64,000 nucleotides of DNA from Patellaria atrata CBS 101060 (taxonomy: Eukaryota > Ascomycota > Dothideomycetes > Patellariales > Patellariaceae): contig MU006089.1 of NCBI GenBank assembly GCA_010093705.1, forward strand, positions 1,242,455-1,306,454, read 5' to 3'. The notes under the pieces are model-generated. The model ran no database searches and was not told the origin of the DNA. It worked only from the letters and a program-made list of their open reading frames with translations. Shown here one piece after another: positions 1-11,375 of this stretch (positions are counted from its first letter, which is position 1; each line of letters starts with the position of its first letter). A program made the translations under genes and the position numbers.

Positions 1-120
1 GGTAAGGTGACCCTCGCTGAGGCTTTCATAGCGGTTGGTGAAGCAGATTTGATCCCCAAGGATCCGGATCCAGCGGTGTGGCATCTTCGCGCAGGATATG
101 GGATGGAGCATTCGGTATAA
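1..120 (+). CDS. 3' end of a truncated gene, unrecognised
   Basis: The first frame is open from base 1 to a TAA at 118-120 and encodes the last 39 residues of a protein (starts GKVTLAEAF, ends GYGMEHSV). The body of the gene lies outside the window to the left, so no family can be named. Codons look normal for a fungal gene and no splice acceptor is needed. A CDS call rests only on the clean open frame ending just before AT-rich, stop-dense sequence; a chance open stretch of 40 codons cannot be excluded. Confidence 0.4.
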   Translation, partial: GKVTLAEAFIAVGEADLIPKDPDPAVWHLRAGYGMEHSV

Positions 121-1974
121 CTGGGTTTCAATTGTGAATGAATCGTCATGAGAACGATAAAGAAGTTGTCGGTCGTGGCTTATTATGACTTCTCTTCGTT
201 TTTACTGTACAGTACTGACATATCAACTGAGGCAAGGGGACTAAGTGGCTTTCTTACGTATTATTTCACCAACCACAACTTAATATGACTGGCCTTTAAA
301 TGAGGAACAAGTATCATGGTCCTCGAGCGTATATGGTGATAATGATTCTAAACTACTAGAGGCGAGATTGGATTTTTATCTCCCTTTCCACGACAGATAT
401 GAAAGAAGTGACCTTATTGGACTAGTTAATTTCCTGAACAGCAAAGAATCGCCTTTTCTTTGTTGTCCACTCTTGACGATTAAAATGACCTCGAGACGGA
501 TCGGAGTGTTTCTTGAAACTACAGTAGGTAACGCCAGTTAACTGTACGCCACACTTGGTGTTGGCTCCCGAAACGAGCTTCCTTGAGATTTGTTTCATCT
601 CAACCACACCAACCAGCAGCACCATCTCTACTTTCCCATTTTATTGCAAATTTTTGATGGAAACGTCTATCTTCATCGACCTAGACATTGGTACAAGCCG
701 TATCGAGTGAGCGCTGCACGTTACACCCATTGATATCCTCCTTTCTAGTTGCTACTAGAAAGCCAGGGGCTAACGAGTTTCCTACTCTCTCTCTAGATCC
801 GCTCGGCCTACCCGTTCTAAGCTGGCTATAATGTTGGGTAGGGTATGCTGCATGTCTCATTGCGGATGTAAATGCACTTTGCCAATGACAAGTGGCGATA
901 CAGTTGTAGCCAACCTGACAGGTGTTATATGCCACTTCTCAATGAACGCCGAAGCCGAACGATTAAAGGAAATCAGCGGCCTGGAATTCCTACATCATCA
1001 CGCCTGGTTCAGACAAGCTTGAGGTTCCTTTAGAGTTTTTCTTTGTCTTCCATCCATCTCATCTCATCTTTTGTTCCTCCAATCACAGATTCAGTTCATC
1101 AGGCACACTGTTGGCGGTTACAGCGACAGTCAAGCCAGCCCACTGTGGCTCATATAGACGACAAAACGGATCAGTCACATCAGCTGGCAACTGGCACGCT
1201 CAGCATGTTTTCCAACCAAATTCTTCATCTCGTTTTTCTGTCAGTAAACTTCTCTACCCTTGTTAACCCTCTCTCTTGAATTTAGCACTACCATATTTCC
1301 GGTAGTCAGCCTCGAAGTCTTCCGGCCAGGTACCCCAATTAAAAACTACAACTCCGTTAAGACACTTATGCCGTAAATTCGTCTAGACGGAAGCTGATGT
1401 CCTCCTGTTGTAACTCACAGACCTATCGAATCGGCGAGCGTCCAGTTGTAGTTACGCTTAACTTGATATGGTAGTTCTCCGCATCGGAGCTATCCAGCTT
1501 CGACCTGAAACAAAACAAGCTCCCTCCGAAACTCTGCGAGACTCCATATAGTTCATTTGGTTCCTAATGACCTAATCCAACACCACCAATCGCCAAAGAA
1601 ATAGATTGTTTGTGCCGAGCCTTCGACTTCTCTTTGTGTTGTATCTTCTTCCATCTCCTTGTGTGATATGTGGAGATGTGGCTGCAAAGCTCGGCTCCCT
1701 CGCGATATGTTCTAGAGACCAAGGGGACCCTTAGCCCACATAACCTTGTGATAAAGTAGTTGATTTGTGTTTGTTTTAAGATGACAAAGCTTAAACGCCC
1801 CTGATACAGAAGGAAGTACCATTTTAGGGGTTAGGCCTTTCTGGTCGGTTCTTCGATATAAAGGATAGTCGACGTCTCTCGTCCGTTATGGCTTCATCCA
1901 TAGCAAAGTAGGTCTTCTTTCCTGACTTCTAGTCACTCCTTTTTGTAAACCTATCTTGGGTATTAGTTGCCATT
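121..1974. other. Intergenic stretch
   Basis: No supported gene. Short open frames on both strands (63-84 codons) overlap one another, have no splice-linked continuation and no recognisable domain. The last 120 bases hold the probable promoter and leader of the lysozyme-fold/LysM gene. Confidence 0.6.
1855..1864 (+). promoter_or_regulatory. TATA-like element
   Basis: GATATAAAGG lies about 115 bases before the start codon at 1975, a plausible core promoter position for the secreted lysozyme-fold gene. Motif match only. Confidence 0.4.
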
Positions 1975-3156
1975 ATGCAAACCCTTCTTTCAGTAAGTTT
2001 CCCTCCTACCGAATATGGTTGTAATAGCGTCATCTGACAATGTTGCCGAAGGTACTTGCTGCTGGCAGCGCTATAACACTCGTTTCAGGAGCACCTACTT
2101 CATCTATCTATTTTCCTTCCCATAGCCATGGTCATAACAAAATTCACAATGTTCAGAAGAGGACTTCGGGCTCTTATCTAACAACATTTGGAGGAGATGG
2201 TTCCAGCCTTGCTGGATGGCCAGGCTCATCATCTTGGATACCTTTTGATTCTGCGTAAGATCAGTCATCTCCGATACTTCTATAGCATGGTTAATGTTTC
2301 AATTAGCTTCGAACAGAGCAGGGGAATGATGAGACAGTCTTGTTCACAGTTTGGTGTACCGAACAATTCCGACGGAGAGACCAACGACATCAAGGATGCT
2401 ATCAACATCGTCTCCTCAGAGACTGGCGTAGACAAACGGTTTATCCTCGCCATTATGATGCAAGAGAGCAACGGCTGTGTCCGAGCTCCTACCACCTCTT
2501 ATAGCCACCGCAATCCCGGACTGATGCAAGACCACGATGGTGCGGCAACTTGCAATGAGAATGGCGTACAAAACCCTTGCCCCAAGAATACCATTATCCA
2601 GATGATCCGCGACGGCACCGCCGGCACTCCAGCTGGAGATGGTCTCAAACAGCTTCTCGGTCGAGCGACAGGTAGTGGTGACCAGAAATTCTACCAAGCT
2701 GCTCGCATGTACAACTCCGGCAGTCTCGACCCCAGTGGCAACCTCGGCCTCGGTGTCGCAACGCACTGCTACGCCTCAGATGTTGCCAATCGTCTCACTG
2801 GCTGGTTCGCTGGACCTTCTGGTTGCGATCCTAACAGTGTAGGACAGTTGACCGGGACAGTTGGTGGAGTTATTCCTTCAACAGGCTCAGGCGATACCGC
2901 CGTCACTCCGGGCACGGGAACTCAGCAACCACCAGCAACAGAGTCACCCCCGGAGACTGGAAACAGTGGAAGCGGGGAAAGATATCCGGGTGCTTCACAA
3001 TCGTGTAGGAGATGGTACACCGTTCAAAGTGGTGACTGGTGTGAGAAGGTTGAGCAGAAGGCGCACACGACCCTAGAAAAGCTTTTGGGGTTGAATAGCG
3101 GGTTACAAGGAGACTGCTCGAACTTGTGGTTGGGATACTCGTACTGTGTCGAGTAA
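1975..3156 (+). CDS. Secreted lysozyme-fold (GH23/transglycosylase-like) protein with C-terminal LysM domain
   Basis: Three exons are proposed: 1975-1992, 2052-2254 and 2319-3156 (about 352 residues). Intron 1 opens GTAAGT and ends AAG; intron 2 opens GTAAGA and ends CAGAG. Splicing creates a signal peptide (MQTLLSVLAAGSAITL...SGAP) that the genomic frames split. Then comes a lysozyme-like domain with helical text typical of soluble transglycosylases: VDKRFILAIMMQESNG carries the catalytic-type Glu in QES, followed by NPGLMQ and YNSG. A Pro/Thr/Gly-rich linker (encoded about 2850-3000) leads to a C-terminal LysM-like module (WYTVQSGDWCEKV to the end) with four cysteines. The expected role is binding or cutting chitin or peptidoglycan outside the cell. 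The second acceptor is inferred from frame and family resemblance, so two or three residues around the join may be wrong. Confidence 0.85.
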
Positions 3157-3692
3157 ACGCTAAGAAAGTGGAAAATTAGGAACGGGGCGTGGTGGATGCT
3201 AGGAAGACGGTGTCGCCTTTTCCTTACGTTTCACACCTCGGGCTGGATGAGAGTAGCCTGATTAACTTCCCTACTACATTTTATTCTGCTTTACTTTCTT
3301 TCAGCATTTAGCTGCTGACGATTTTGGAACTCGTCTCTTTGAAGCTATTGCTTAGAGACCTTCATTCTTTGTAGATACATTTTCATTCCCTTCTCTTTGA
3401 CCATAAACTTGAATGAACATACATATAAGATGTTCTTCTATGTTACAAATCACTCCCTCTCGTTCTGTAGAAGCTTCCTAACTGCCATAACTTGTCACAA
3501 AGTGTCTTCTTTTAAAGCAAAAGACGAACGCCCCCCACTTCCTAGCTATGGCCCTACAACACAGTACCTAGAATACCCCATTTATCCTGCAGCATAAATC
3601 AGCGGATCCCTCGACACACATAGAGATGCTACTCACTTCGCGTCTTCTGAGGTGTTACTTGATGGATGGGACAGACATGGAAGGTACGGAGA
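3157..3692. other. 3' flank, no gene seen
   Basis: AT-rich 3' flank of the LysM gene. A 66-codon open frame at 3397-3597 has no domain, no splice partners and a stop-rich setting; I see nothing else. Confidence 0.5.
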
Positions 3693-3818
3693 TTAGTTGC
3701 GCCTGTTGAAGCGGCAACACTTGCGGCAGAGGATACCGGAAGCCGAACTCTTGACATTGAGAACCACGAACGCGACGATGATCATCGCAAGCACGACTAT
3801 ACCGGGCGGACCGTTCAT
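3693..3818 (-). CDS. 41-residue single-pass membrane microprotein
   Basis: Reading from an ATG at 3818 to the stop at 3693 gives MNGPPG, one hydrophobic helix (IVVLAMIIVAFVVLNV), then a short basic, Cys-containing tail (CRKCCRFNRRN). I prefer this start over an in-frame ATG 22 codons upstream because the sequence before it (about 3819-4030 read on the minus strand) is the CA/CT-rich, G-poor leader typical of fungal 5' UTRs and the bases before the ATG are CTCTCACT. Family unknown. Orientation predicted by the positive-inside rule is N-out/C-in. It has no intron. A chance ORF is possible, but helix, leader and basic tail agree. Confidence 0.4.
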   Translation of the reverse strand: MNGPPGIVVLAMIIVAFVVLNVKSSASGILCRKCCRFNRRN

Positions 3819-5011
3819 AGTGAGAGGTAGAAAAGAGGACGCGGTGTGTTCAGTTTTGAGTTTGGGTTGAGAAAGAGTGTCCACGCGGATCGTTTCGTGT
3901 CCCTTGAGGATTTGATTTGGATTCGTGATGCTGATGATTGGTTTGATATCGTTTTGATGGCGATGGAGTTCAGTGAGCGCGGGAAGTGCTGAAGTGTGTT
4001 GGTGTTAGAGAGAGGAGAAGAAAGAGTGGTTATGGACTGATTAGGCAGCGATATGGGGTCGAACCGAATGGAAGTCAAGTCTGAGCGTTTGAAGGGTTGT
4101 CTACATCGGGTAGTGAAGAGTTGACGTTGGATTCTGAAAGATCTTATTGTTCAGGCATGTGAATGGTGCTCGTTACGGGAAACCCCCCTATCCAGCACGT
4201 GCTTTTACCGTCGACAGAAAGAAATAATGACTCGTGTGTAGAATATGGTAAAGACTTTTTGACTTGGTGTAATCCGCCTCCCCTTGTTGGTCTATCTATC
4301 AGCATGAGCCTTTCGCATCGCTTTTTTGAGATATCGTAAGCTACTCACCCCCAAGGAGTCTCTTAGAGTTTGCTATGAAGAGACTGTGTATCCAGAGACG
4401 CTAAAGCTGTTCTATCCGTAAATCCTCCGCATCTATTTCTCAACTCTCACCATGCACAGTGCAGGGCCGATGTCTACACATCTCTTAAACCACTCACCTC
4501 TATTCACACCTATCCCCTTTCTTCCCAGGACACTTCTAAGTTACTGTAGTCTTGATCTGTAAATCCTCCCGCACTAAGGTATGTACAGGGTGAGACTATA
4601 CCCTATACAATACCTGGCAGCAGTAACAGTGCTGTACAATGCACACACCACACACTACAGCTCATCTACCAATACCTCAACCTAACCCTGCTATCCAGCG
4701 AACATAGTAGTAAGCCCACATCCCGGAAGTATTCCCTAAACACCGACAAGGGAATAAGATACAACGCAACTTTGATGGCCTCTTCTCCCCATCCTACACA
4801 AAACAGCTCACACACCACCGTAACCGGGATAGAGACTTCCACTATCTCATTCCATCTTCCACATAGACGACCTCAATCACACCTAATCAACTCCCCAGAC
4901 CCCACTTCCTCCCAAAATCCCCATGAACTCATAACAGGACGACGACAATAAACCCACAGCTCCATCCCTCCACCCACTCCCCCCTCTATAAGCGGAGAGG
5001 TACTTCCGGTC
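3819..5011. other. Intergenic; leader-like CA-rich sequence, no further gene
   Basis: The 3819-4080 part is the probable 5' leader of the minus-strand microprotein. From 4100 to 4985 the plus strand is CA/CT-rich with stops in every frame and no recognisable gene. Confidence 0.5.
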
Positions 5012-5467
5012 TCAAAACCCCTTGAGACTCGCTGTTCCTCGCACATGGAGAGGGTGGGACATGTACCGCGGGGTTTGGAGCGATTCGACCGACGCTGATA
5101 CAGATACCGATACCGATGCCAACAACGACGATGACGGAGGAGCTGTACCAAGGCCATCCTCCCACCGCGCGGAATCCACCCCCAGAACCCGACCTAGAAC
5201 CCGGACCCAAAGGAAAAAGGACGGAAGAAGCGGACGAGGTGGGAGACACGAAACGCACCCAACCACTTTTTGCCGAGCATCGATGTCATGTCCTGGGATT
5301 CTCGTCGGATGGGTGGGAAGGGCGGAGTGGGTCAAATGAGGCAAATGTATCCAGTACCCAGCCGCAGACACAGCCCCAGACACAGGGACGGAACCAGACC
5401 CAGAACTAGACATCATCCCCGCGAACCTTGGGCGACAGCAGACGGGCAGTTTCGGGATTACGATCAT
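5012..5467 (-). CDS. Possible small gene, exon structure unresolved
   Basis: A minus-strand frame runs 151 codons from an ATG at 5467 (MIVIPKLPVCCRP). The 60 bases before it are CA-rich with no G-runs, like a fungal 5' leader. Downstream a second minus frame (4986-5258) encodes a hydrophobic stretch, SSSVIVVVGIGIGICISVG, followed by a hydrophilic tail, which looks more like real protein than the continuation of the first frame. The gene may therefore be spliced from one frame to the other, but I could not find a convincing donor. The plus strand is also open here (5116-5409, Pro/Gln/Thr-rich). Strand and structure are uncertain. Confidence 0.22.
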   Translation of the reverse strand: MIVIPKLPVCCRPRFAGMMSSSGSGSVPVSGAVSAAGYWIHLPHLTHSALPTHPTRIPGHDIDARQKVVGCVSCLPPRPLLPSFFLWVRVLGRVLGVDSARWEDGLGTAPPSSSLLASVSVSVSASVESLQTPRYMSHPLHVRGTASLKGF

Positions 5468-5560
5468 GGCTGCTGTGCGTGTTAGTGTTTTAGCTGGGTT
5501 GGTGGTAAGGGATGGGAGTGAGACTGTAACCGGAGAGAACGAATAGGGGAGATGAAAGGG

Positions 5561-5640
5561 AGAAGAAGAAGAAGAAGAAGAAGAAGAAGAGGAAGAAAAA
5601 GAAGAAGAAGAGGAAGAAAAAGAAGAAGAAGAAGAAGAAG
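5561..5640 (+). repeat. GAA/GAAAAA polypurine microsatellite
   Basis: About 80 bases of almost pure purine built from GAA triplets with interspersed AGGAAGAAAAA units. It lies just upstream of the leader-like sequence of the possible minus-strand gene. Read as protein it gives only poly-Ser or poly-Arg/Lys, which I do not regard as coding. Confidence 0.9.
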
Positions 5641-6277
5641 TGGTTGTATAGCATGGGCGAGGGTGCAAGAAGTGGGTTATCGACGGTGTGTTTGGGGTCG
5701 GGGTGAATTTTTTAGTGAAAGGGGTGATCAGAAACTTTTTTGGTTGCAGTTTCTACTTTGAAGAGATTTAGGCGTGGTTATTGTTATGGTGGGTTTTGTG
5801 GGATAAGGGATGGACTTGTGGGATCGCTATTAAGGCTATACGAGTATACGTGGATTATTTTCGCGTTCGTGTCTGATATAGATGTCGTAAGCATACTTTT
5901 TGTGGTTTGGATGAAAAGAAATCGAGACTGGTTAATTATATAGAGAAGGGATCTCGGGATATAGTCTTCGCTCAGTCCGAACCATCACAAAAGCAGCAAT
6001 GAACACCAAAATAATCGAATCATGATATCGATTTCACATCTTCCTCATCTATATATATACTATTTTTTCAGCGTTCCGGTATTCACACGGTATAAGAAAC
6101 AAAAACGCCTATTCTTTTTCCCAGTCGAAGAATTCCACTGTACACAAACGACCGAGTGAACATTTTTTAGGTCCAGTACGACAGACGACAACAGGTAAGC
6201 ACTCAAAAGCCGCCCCTAAAAAAAGCATATACAAGCATCGAAAGCCAAAAGTAACCCCATAACACGCGCGAGCGCTT
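5641..6277. other. Intergenic
   Basis: AT-rich flank and 3' UTR side of the permease gene. A 67-codon plus-strand frame (5740-5943) has no supporting signal. Nothing else seen. Confidence 0.5.
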
Positions 6278-8200
6278 CTAAAACTCTTTCTTGGTATACT
6301 CGACCGGACCGACGTATTCGTGTCTTCCCTTGTAGAAATAGTAGGAGATGGACCAGATGACGACGACGCCGAAGACGAGACAGTTCCAGTTCATGGCCTC
6401 AGGCGTCGGGAGCGGTGTCTGGGGGAACATGGCCATGATGAAGACGAGGGTGAGGAAGGCGACGGAGAAGACGTTCAAGGGGAGACCCCATTTGCCGAGG
6501 CTGAAACGGCTGGGGAGGAGAGGTTCGTGACGGACGCGCTTGATGACGATGCAGCTAATGGAGACGATGTAGGAGGCGATGAGGGCGCCGGTTCCGAGGG
6601 AGGTGACGATGTTGAAGGCGACGGTTGAACCGATGTTGATGAGTGCGAGAAGGCAGGCGCCGACGTACGAGACAATGACGGCATTGAGGGGGATATCCCA
6701 GCCAGGGCGAACCTGAGGGTGGTAGGTTAGCGATTGTTATAATGAGGCTGGATATATGATGACGGAGTGGCTGTTCACTGGGGTGGTACAACGAGTCACA
6801 TGTGGCACATGGTTGTACCAAGGACGTTATATCAAGGGATTTATACGAGAAACAAACTTACATCAGCTAGGAAGTCCGAGAATGGAAGACCACGATCTCT
6901 GGCAAACGCCCAGACCTGACGAGAGGAGGTAGCAATGTTGGTGACACAACCGAAGATAACCATGATGATCATAATGCTGGTAAGCACGTTGGTTGCAGCG
7001 TACGAATTGGTAGCGTTGTAGAACACCTGGATATAGGGTTGCATCGTCGGGGTGGAGAGAATGCTTTCAACATCTCCGAGAGTGAAGCAGAAGGTGATGA
7101 TCATGATCCAACCCATAGCGCCGTTCACCAACGCCGTGGCAATCATAGCGCGAGGGAGAGTCTTTGAGGCATCTCGAAGCTCCTCAGACATGTGGGTTGC
7201 TGAATCCGGTCCAATGAAGGAGAAGACGGGGGAAAGCATACCGACCAAGCAGGAGAGACCCGTGTTTCCCCACCCACCACCATCAGTAAAGGTGGTGAAG
7301 ACTTCCTTTGCAGGGGCCTTGGGGCCGAGAACCCAGAGTGTAATAAGAACAGCGAAGAAGCCGAAGATGTGGAGCACGAGGACAATACCTTCAACCAGGG
7401 GTAGACGACGGGCAAGGAATGTGTTGAAGAGCTGACAGAAAGTCACAATGGCAATGACGATCATAGTACCATGCCATCTCTCGGGAACGTAAGACGGATT
7501 GTTGAGAATGACGAGGCCTTGGAGCTGACCAGCTGCTAGGAAAGCAATGGCGGTGTTACCAACTTGCCATCCTAAGACGCAGAGCCAGCCGACGATGTAA
7601 GACATGAATTTTTGGCCAGATCTCGGTGCGAATTCAGAAACCTAGACGTCATTAGAATCTGTTTAGTAGCTATTCTGTAAACTAGACTCACCCAGTGATA
7701 TTGTCCACCTGTAGTTGGAGCCATTGAGGCCATTTCCGCCATGGAAATGATTGCGGCTAGAAAGCCTATGAATGTTCCAACGTACACCCAAATCAAACCT
7801 TGGAATAAATCAGCGCCATCCACGAAAAGTGAAGAATGGATATCCTACCAGCAGTTCCACCGTTAATCAAACCGAAGATGTTCGCGCTGAGCAATCAAGT
7901 TAGTGATGTTCTTTTCACATTACAGCTCTCCCAGAATGGTTTGGAGAGGCTCTATAGCTACTTCGATGGGAATACGTACCTCAATTGAGCTTCCCATGTT
8001 GCCATAAGAACCATAGTAAAACCAAAGATTGAAATGAAACGGAAGTTTCGTCGCAACTGCTGCGTCTTGCCCATACGGTACATGTCTCTTTGATCGGAGC
8101 GCGTTCCCTTCTTCTCTGTGATTTCATTATCACCATCATTCTCGTTTTCGTCCATGTAGGGTACAGCTTCAACGGCCGTTACGACCTTGTCGTCAGCCAT
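6278..8200 (-). CDS. APC-family amino acid / GABA / choline-type permease
   Basis: Five exons read on the minus strand: 8200-7980, 7886-7849, 7798-7692, 7641-6862 and 6712-6278, giving 526 residues. All joins keep frame and use GTACGT, GTAGGA, GTGAGT and GTAAGT donors. The product has a hydrophilic, acidic N-terminus (about 50 residues), then about 12 membrane segments. Landmarks are FRFISIFGFTMVLMATWEAQ in helix 1, the GGQYHW and EFAPRSGQKF stretch, GPDSATHMSEELRDASKTLP (the E-E-L-x-x-A signature after helix 6) and AFARDRGLPFSDFL. Length and order fit the fungal amino acid/polyamine/organocation permeases related to yeast HNM1/UGA4 and GABA permeases. It acts in the plasma or vacuolar membrane, and the substrate cannot be told from sequence alone. 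The 149-nt last intron is longer than its neighbours. The gene looks intact. Confidence 0.93.
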
Positions 8201-9830
8201 GGTGAAGAGGTGTATAAAAAGTTCCTAGGAATAGAAGTGATAAGGTAAGAGCGACAGAAAGGTGGAATAGTATAGTACAACAACTACTCTACAACCTTGA
8301 ATCGGAAGGAAAGAAAGTCCAATGTTTGAGGAAATCAAGGATGGAAGCTTCGAAGAGAGAAGTCCGGAATGAAAGAAAAGGATGCTCCCCCAGAGTTAAT
8401 CAATTAAACGTAAACCTCGCTTCCACAGGAAAGGTTATGATAATGTATCGAACAAATCCGTCGACAAGCCTACAATCTCCAAAGAAGAAGGGCTCGATCA
8501 TTGCTAGGATTTTCCATTTTCCAAACTGCATGCAACTGCAGCATGGGTCGAAGACCGCAATTAGAATAGCTTGATACTGCGAGTCTGAGAGGCGTCTGGA
8601 AGGTGATAGGGTCCCTGTCTGTCGGCGGCGTTAGATACAGATATAGAATTATGGACCTTTTAACAGGAGATAAACTAATAGTAGCAGTACAGCAGTTTTG
8701 CAAACTAACATAAACCGGGTGTGACTGGCTGCATCCTTAGATTTCTTTGGATTCTTTTAGACTCCTTTCCTCTATCCTTACTCCTTAGGAAATGCAACTA
8801 ACTATACTGTACAGCACTACTACTGCTGGTTAGAGGAACCCAGGGATCGGCGACAGATTCCGTAGAACCTTTTGAAGGCTTCTGATATCCCACGCCACTA
8901 CGGGTTTTGGGCCTTTTGAGGTGCAAGACCATGATCAGAGGCGGTATGGTCCCCTTATGGTCCGCCCATGCCCGCAAACCGTTCCCTTGCACTTTGCGTA
9001 AAAAGGACTCCAGGGCCCTTGGATCCGCATCCCCGCGTGCTTGGACGGCGCCATATTCGACCCAAACCTACCGGTAGTAAAAAGTAGATCGTTAGAGAAG
9101 AATTGCAAAGCCTGAAGCCTCCCACGGGTCTCTCCTTTCTCGTTCCAAACCGGTTGGGGAGACGACGGCAGTTGGCGGAATGCTTGTTGATTTCCCTTCG
9201 AGTCTCTTGCTTGAAACGCCACGGACCCTATCCTTGGACCTTTGAGCATAAAAGATGAAAAAGCAATCTGTTTTCCTGCAGGAATCTTTACCTTGCAAAT
9301 CATCCTCTCTAAAATTTCATACTGTAGCAATATTTACCGACTTGTTGAAAATCTGGAGCCTCGATAACTTGAAGATCAAAGCTGTGCCGCAAAAGTGCAG
9401 AAGAAGCAAGCAGAGACGGTTCTTTTCCATCGCCAATCGATGTCTCAGAAGCGATTGTCCCGCTTGAACTGGCCCACTCTTGCGCAAGCTGAGAAGTTGA
9501 TCAGGCCCCGAATCTGCTTGTCATCGTTATCTTCACCTTGAGATGATGATTGGATCTCATGCTCTGTGCAAAGGCTGCATCCTCGTTGTTTTTGCTTTTC
9601 GGATTTGTGGGGATTCGAGTGTGCATTTTTATGCATGGTATACAATTTTAGCGATTGATGGTGCGACTCCTTCAGTCTTCAAACTCAGAATAAGACAAAA
9701 AGGTGAACAAGGGCTTCCCATACTGTTGGAACCGAAAGCTGTTCAAGGGAGGTCGGCGACCAATAACTTACTAACTCCGTATCTCGTAATCTAATAGTAA
9801 TACAAGGCATCAAAATACCACAGGCGATGT

Positions 9831-9905
9831 TGTGTACAGTAATATCGGATGTCTAGCACATGGGGAGAGTTTTAGAACTGTCAGCGAGTAAATAGGGAGA
9901 TGTCA
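9831..9905 (+). repeat. Diverged dispersed repeat, copy 1
   Basis: TGTGTACAGTAATAT followed by GGATGTCTAGC and then GTTTTAGAACTGTCAGCGAG resembles the sequence at 11300-11375 over roughly 75 bases with scattered differences. No coding capacity; probably a relic of a small repeat family. Confidence 0.4.
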
Positions 9906-11299
9906 TTGTGCGACTGTCTTTGAAGATATGGACCGCTATGTCCTCTCCTCGTCGTCATATCATATCAGATGAACGACTTCGTACAACTCCACGACACCGC
10001 AAGACCAGGAACTCGATGAGCGTTGTTCCGTAGCGTGCAAAGCTAGAATACACGGGCTGCCTTGCCCGCTTGTCTGAGCTTGAGGCATACTGTACGGAAA
10101 GATTGAGAACCCGTACTTTCATCAGGCGATGAGCAATCTGCTCACATTTCGCAATCCCCACAGCGAGCCGTGATCCACAAGCAGAGGACGTGAAATCTTG
10201 GGGTAGTTGTCGTTCTTGAGAATAGAGTTGCAACGGCCATATCTATTCTCAACACCAGATATTGTATCCAAAATCGTCTCTATACTGAACTGATTTATAT
10301 CATTCCGAGTCCCAGTGACATGGAATTCATAACATCTATCTGTCAGACTGGCGACTGCGCCAAAGTTTCACAAAACGATTTCTTCTCCGTAAAGAACCTC
10401 GTCTGCCAAAACTTGGAAAAGCCTCATATTTAACGACCCTATTCTTCGGGCCGAGCCAAAGAGTTTCTTGAGTGCTTTCTAGCCAACGACTGGTGCGATT
10501 TCAACCCAGCTACGGGCCGTGCAATGCTCTCCGCTCGCCCCGAGCAAACCTTGGTCCGATTTGCAGTAGCTTTGTTTAAGCGCAATTTCTGCCTTTTGAT
10601 GGCGCTTCTATAACCAATTAAAAGTTATTCTATAGATTCAACAAATGTCCTGAGCTCCAAGCTTGACGAACTCTACCTGTCGTTCCGTAAGAAGGGCCTA
10701 TTCCTCAATTTGACCGATATGGAACATTTGGAAGAACGCTGTAGCGTCGTGTATCAGGCTGTTAGCCTGTTATCGGTGATCCAGGTTTATTGCATCCTTT
10801 TCTACTTATCCCGAAATAGGTGGAGGATGCTCGGGATTTGCTAATGCATGAAAGGAGCCTCGTTTGGAGATTAGCTTTCAAATACCGAGTTTTGACTCTT
10901 CTTACCTTCCGTGCTGTCCAGTTTCTTCAGTTTCATGATTCGTGTCTCTGAACCAGGACAGTCGATGTGATTACAGTTCAAGGAAGCTGCAGTAACGAGG
11001 TGATTGGAAGTATCTAGACGGCGAGAAGAACATGCTCTCTATCCCAGGAGTTCGGAGAAGCATGGGAGCCTCGTGCAAGTCCTTGAGATGTCCGTTCGTT
11101 CTCACCACGCTTTACCGTTAGTTATGCTAAGGTTCAGAAGACACGATCTTTCTGGTACCGTGGTACTCGCACTGTATGAGTACCGTGCTGCATGATGAGA
11201 CTAAATCTCCCTCTTGCGTGTGAAGGGCCGAAGAGGGATCGTGAAGCCCATCGTTCTTAGAGTAATTGCCGGTTCTCAGACCACCACCATTGATGATCC

Positions 11300-11375
11300 T
11301 GTGTACAGTAATATGGATAGTCTAGCTTCTCCATGTATCGTTTTGAACCTCAGTTCGGAAAATAGGATTATTGAT
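11300..11375 (+). repeat. Diverged dispersed repeat, copy 2
   Basis: Second copy, same orientation: TGTGTACAGTAATATGGATA, TCTAGC, then GTTTTGAACCTCAGTTCGGA. The match to 9831-9905 is clearest in the first 27 bases and weakens afterwards. Confidence 0.4.

Noticed and set aside
2416-2766. 116-codon minus-strand frame
   Set aside because: Antisense to the lysozyme-fold domain, which has clear family text.
5116-5409. Pro/Gln/Thr-rich plus-strand frame
   Set aside because: Overlaps the minus-strand candidate that has the better leader; low-complexity text can arise from the CA-rich composition.
7052-7435. 127-codon plus-strand frame
   Set aside because: Antisense to the large exon of the permease.
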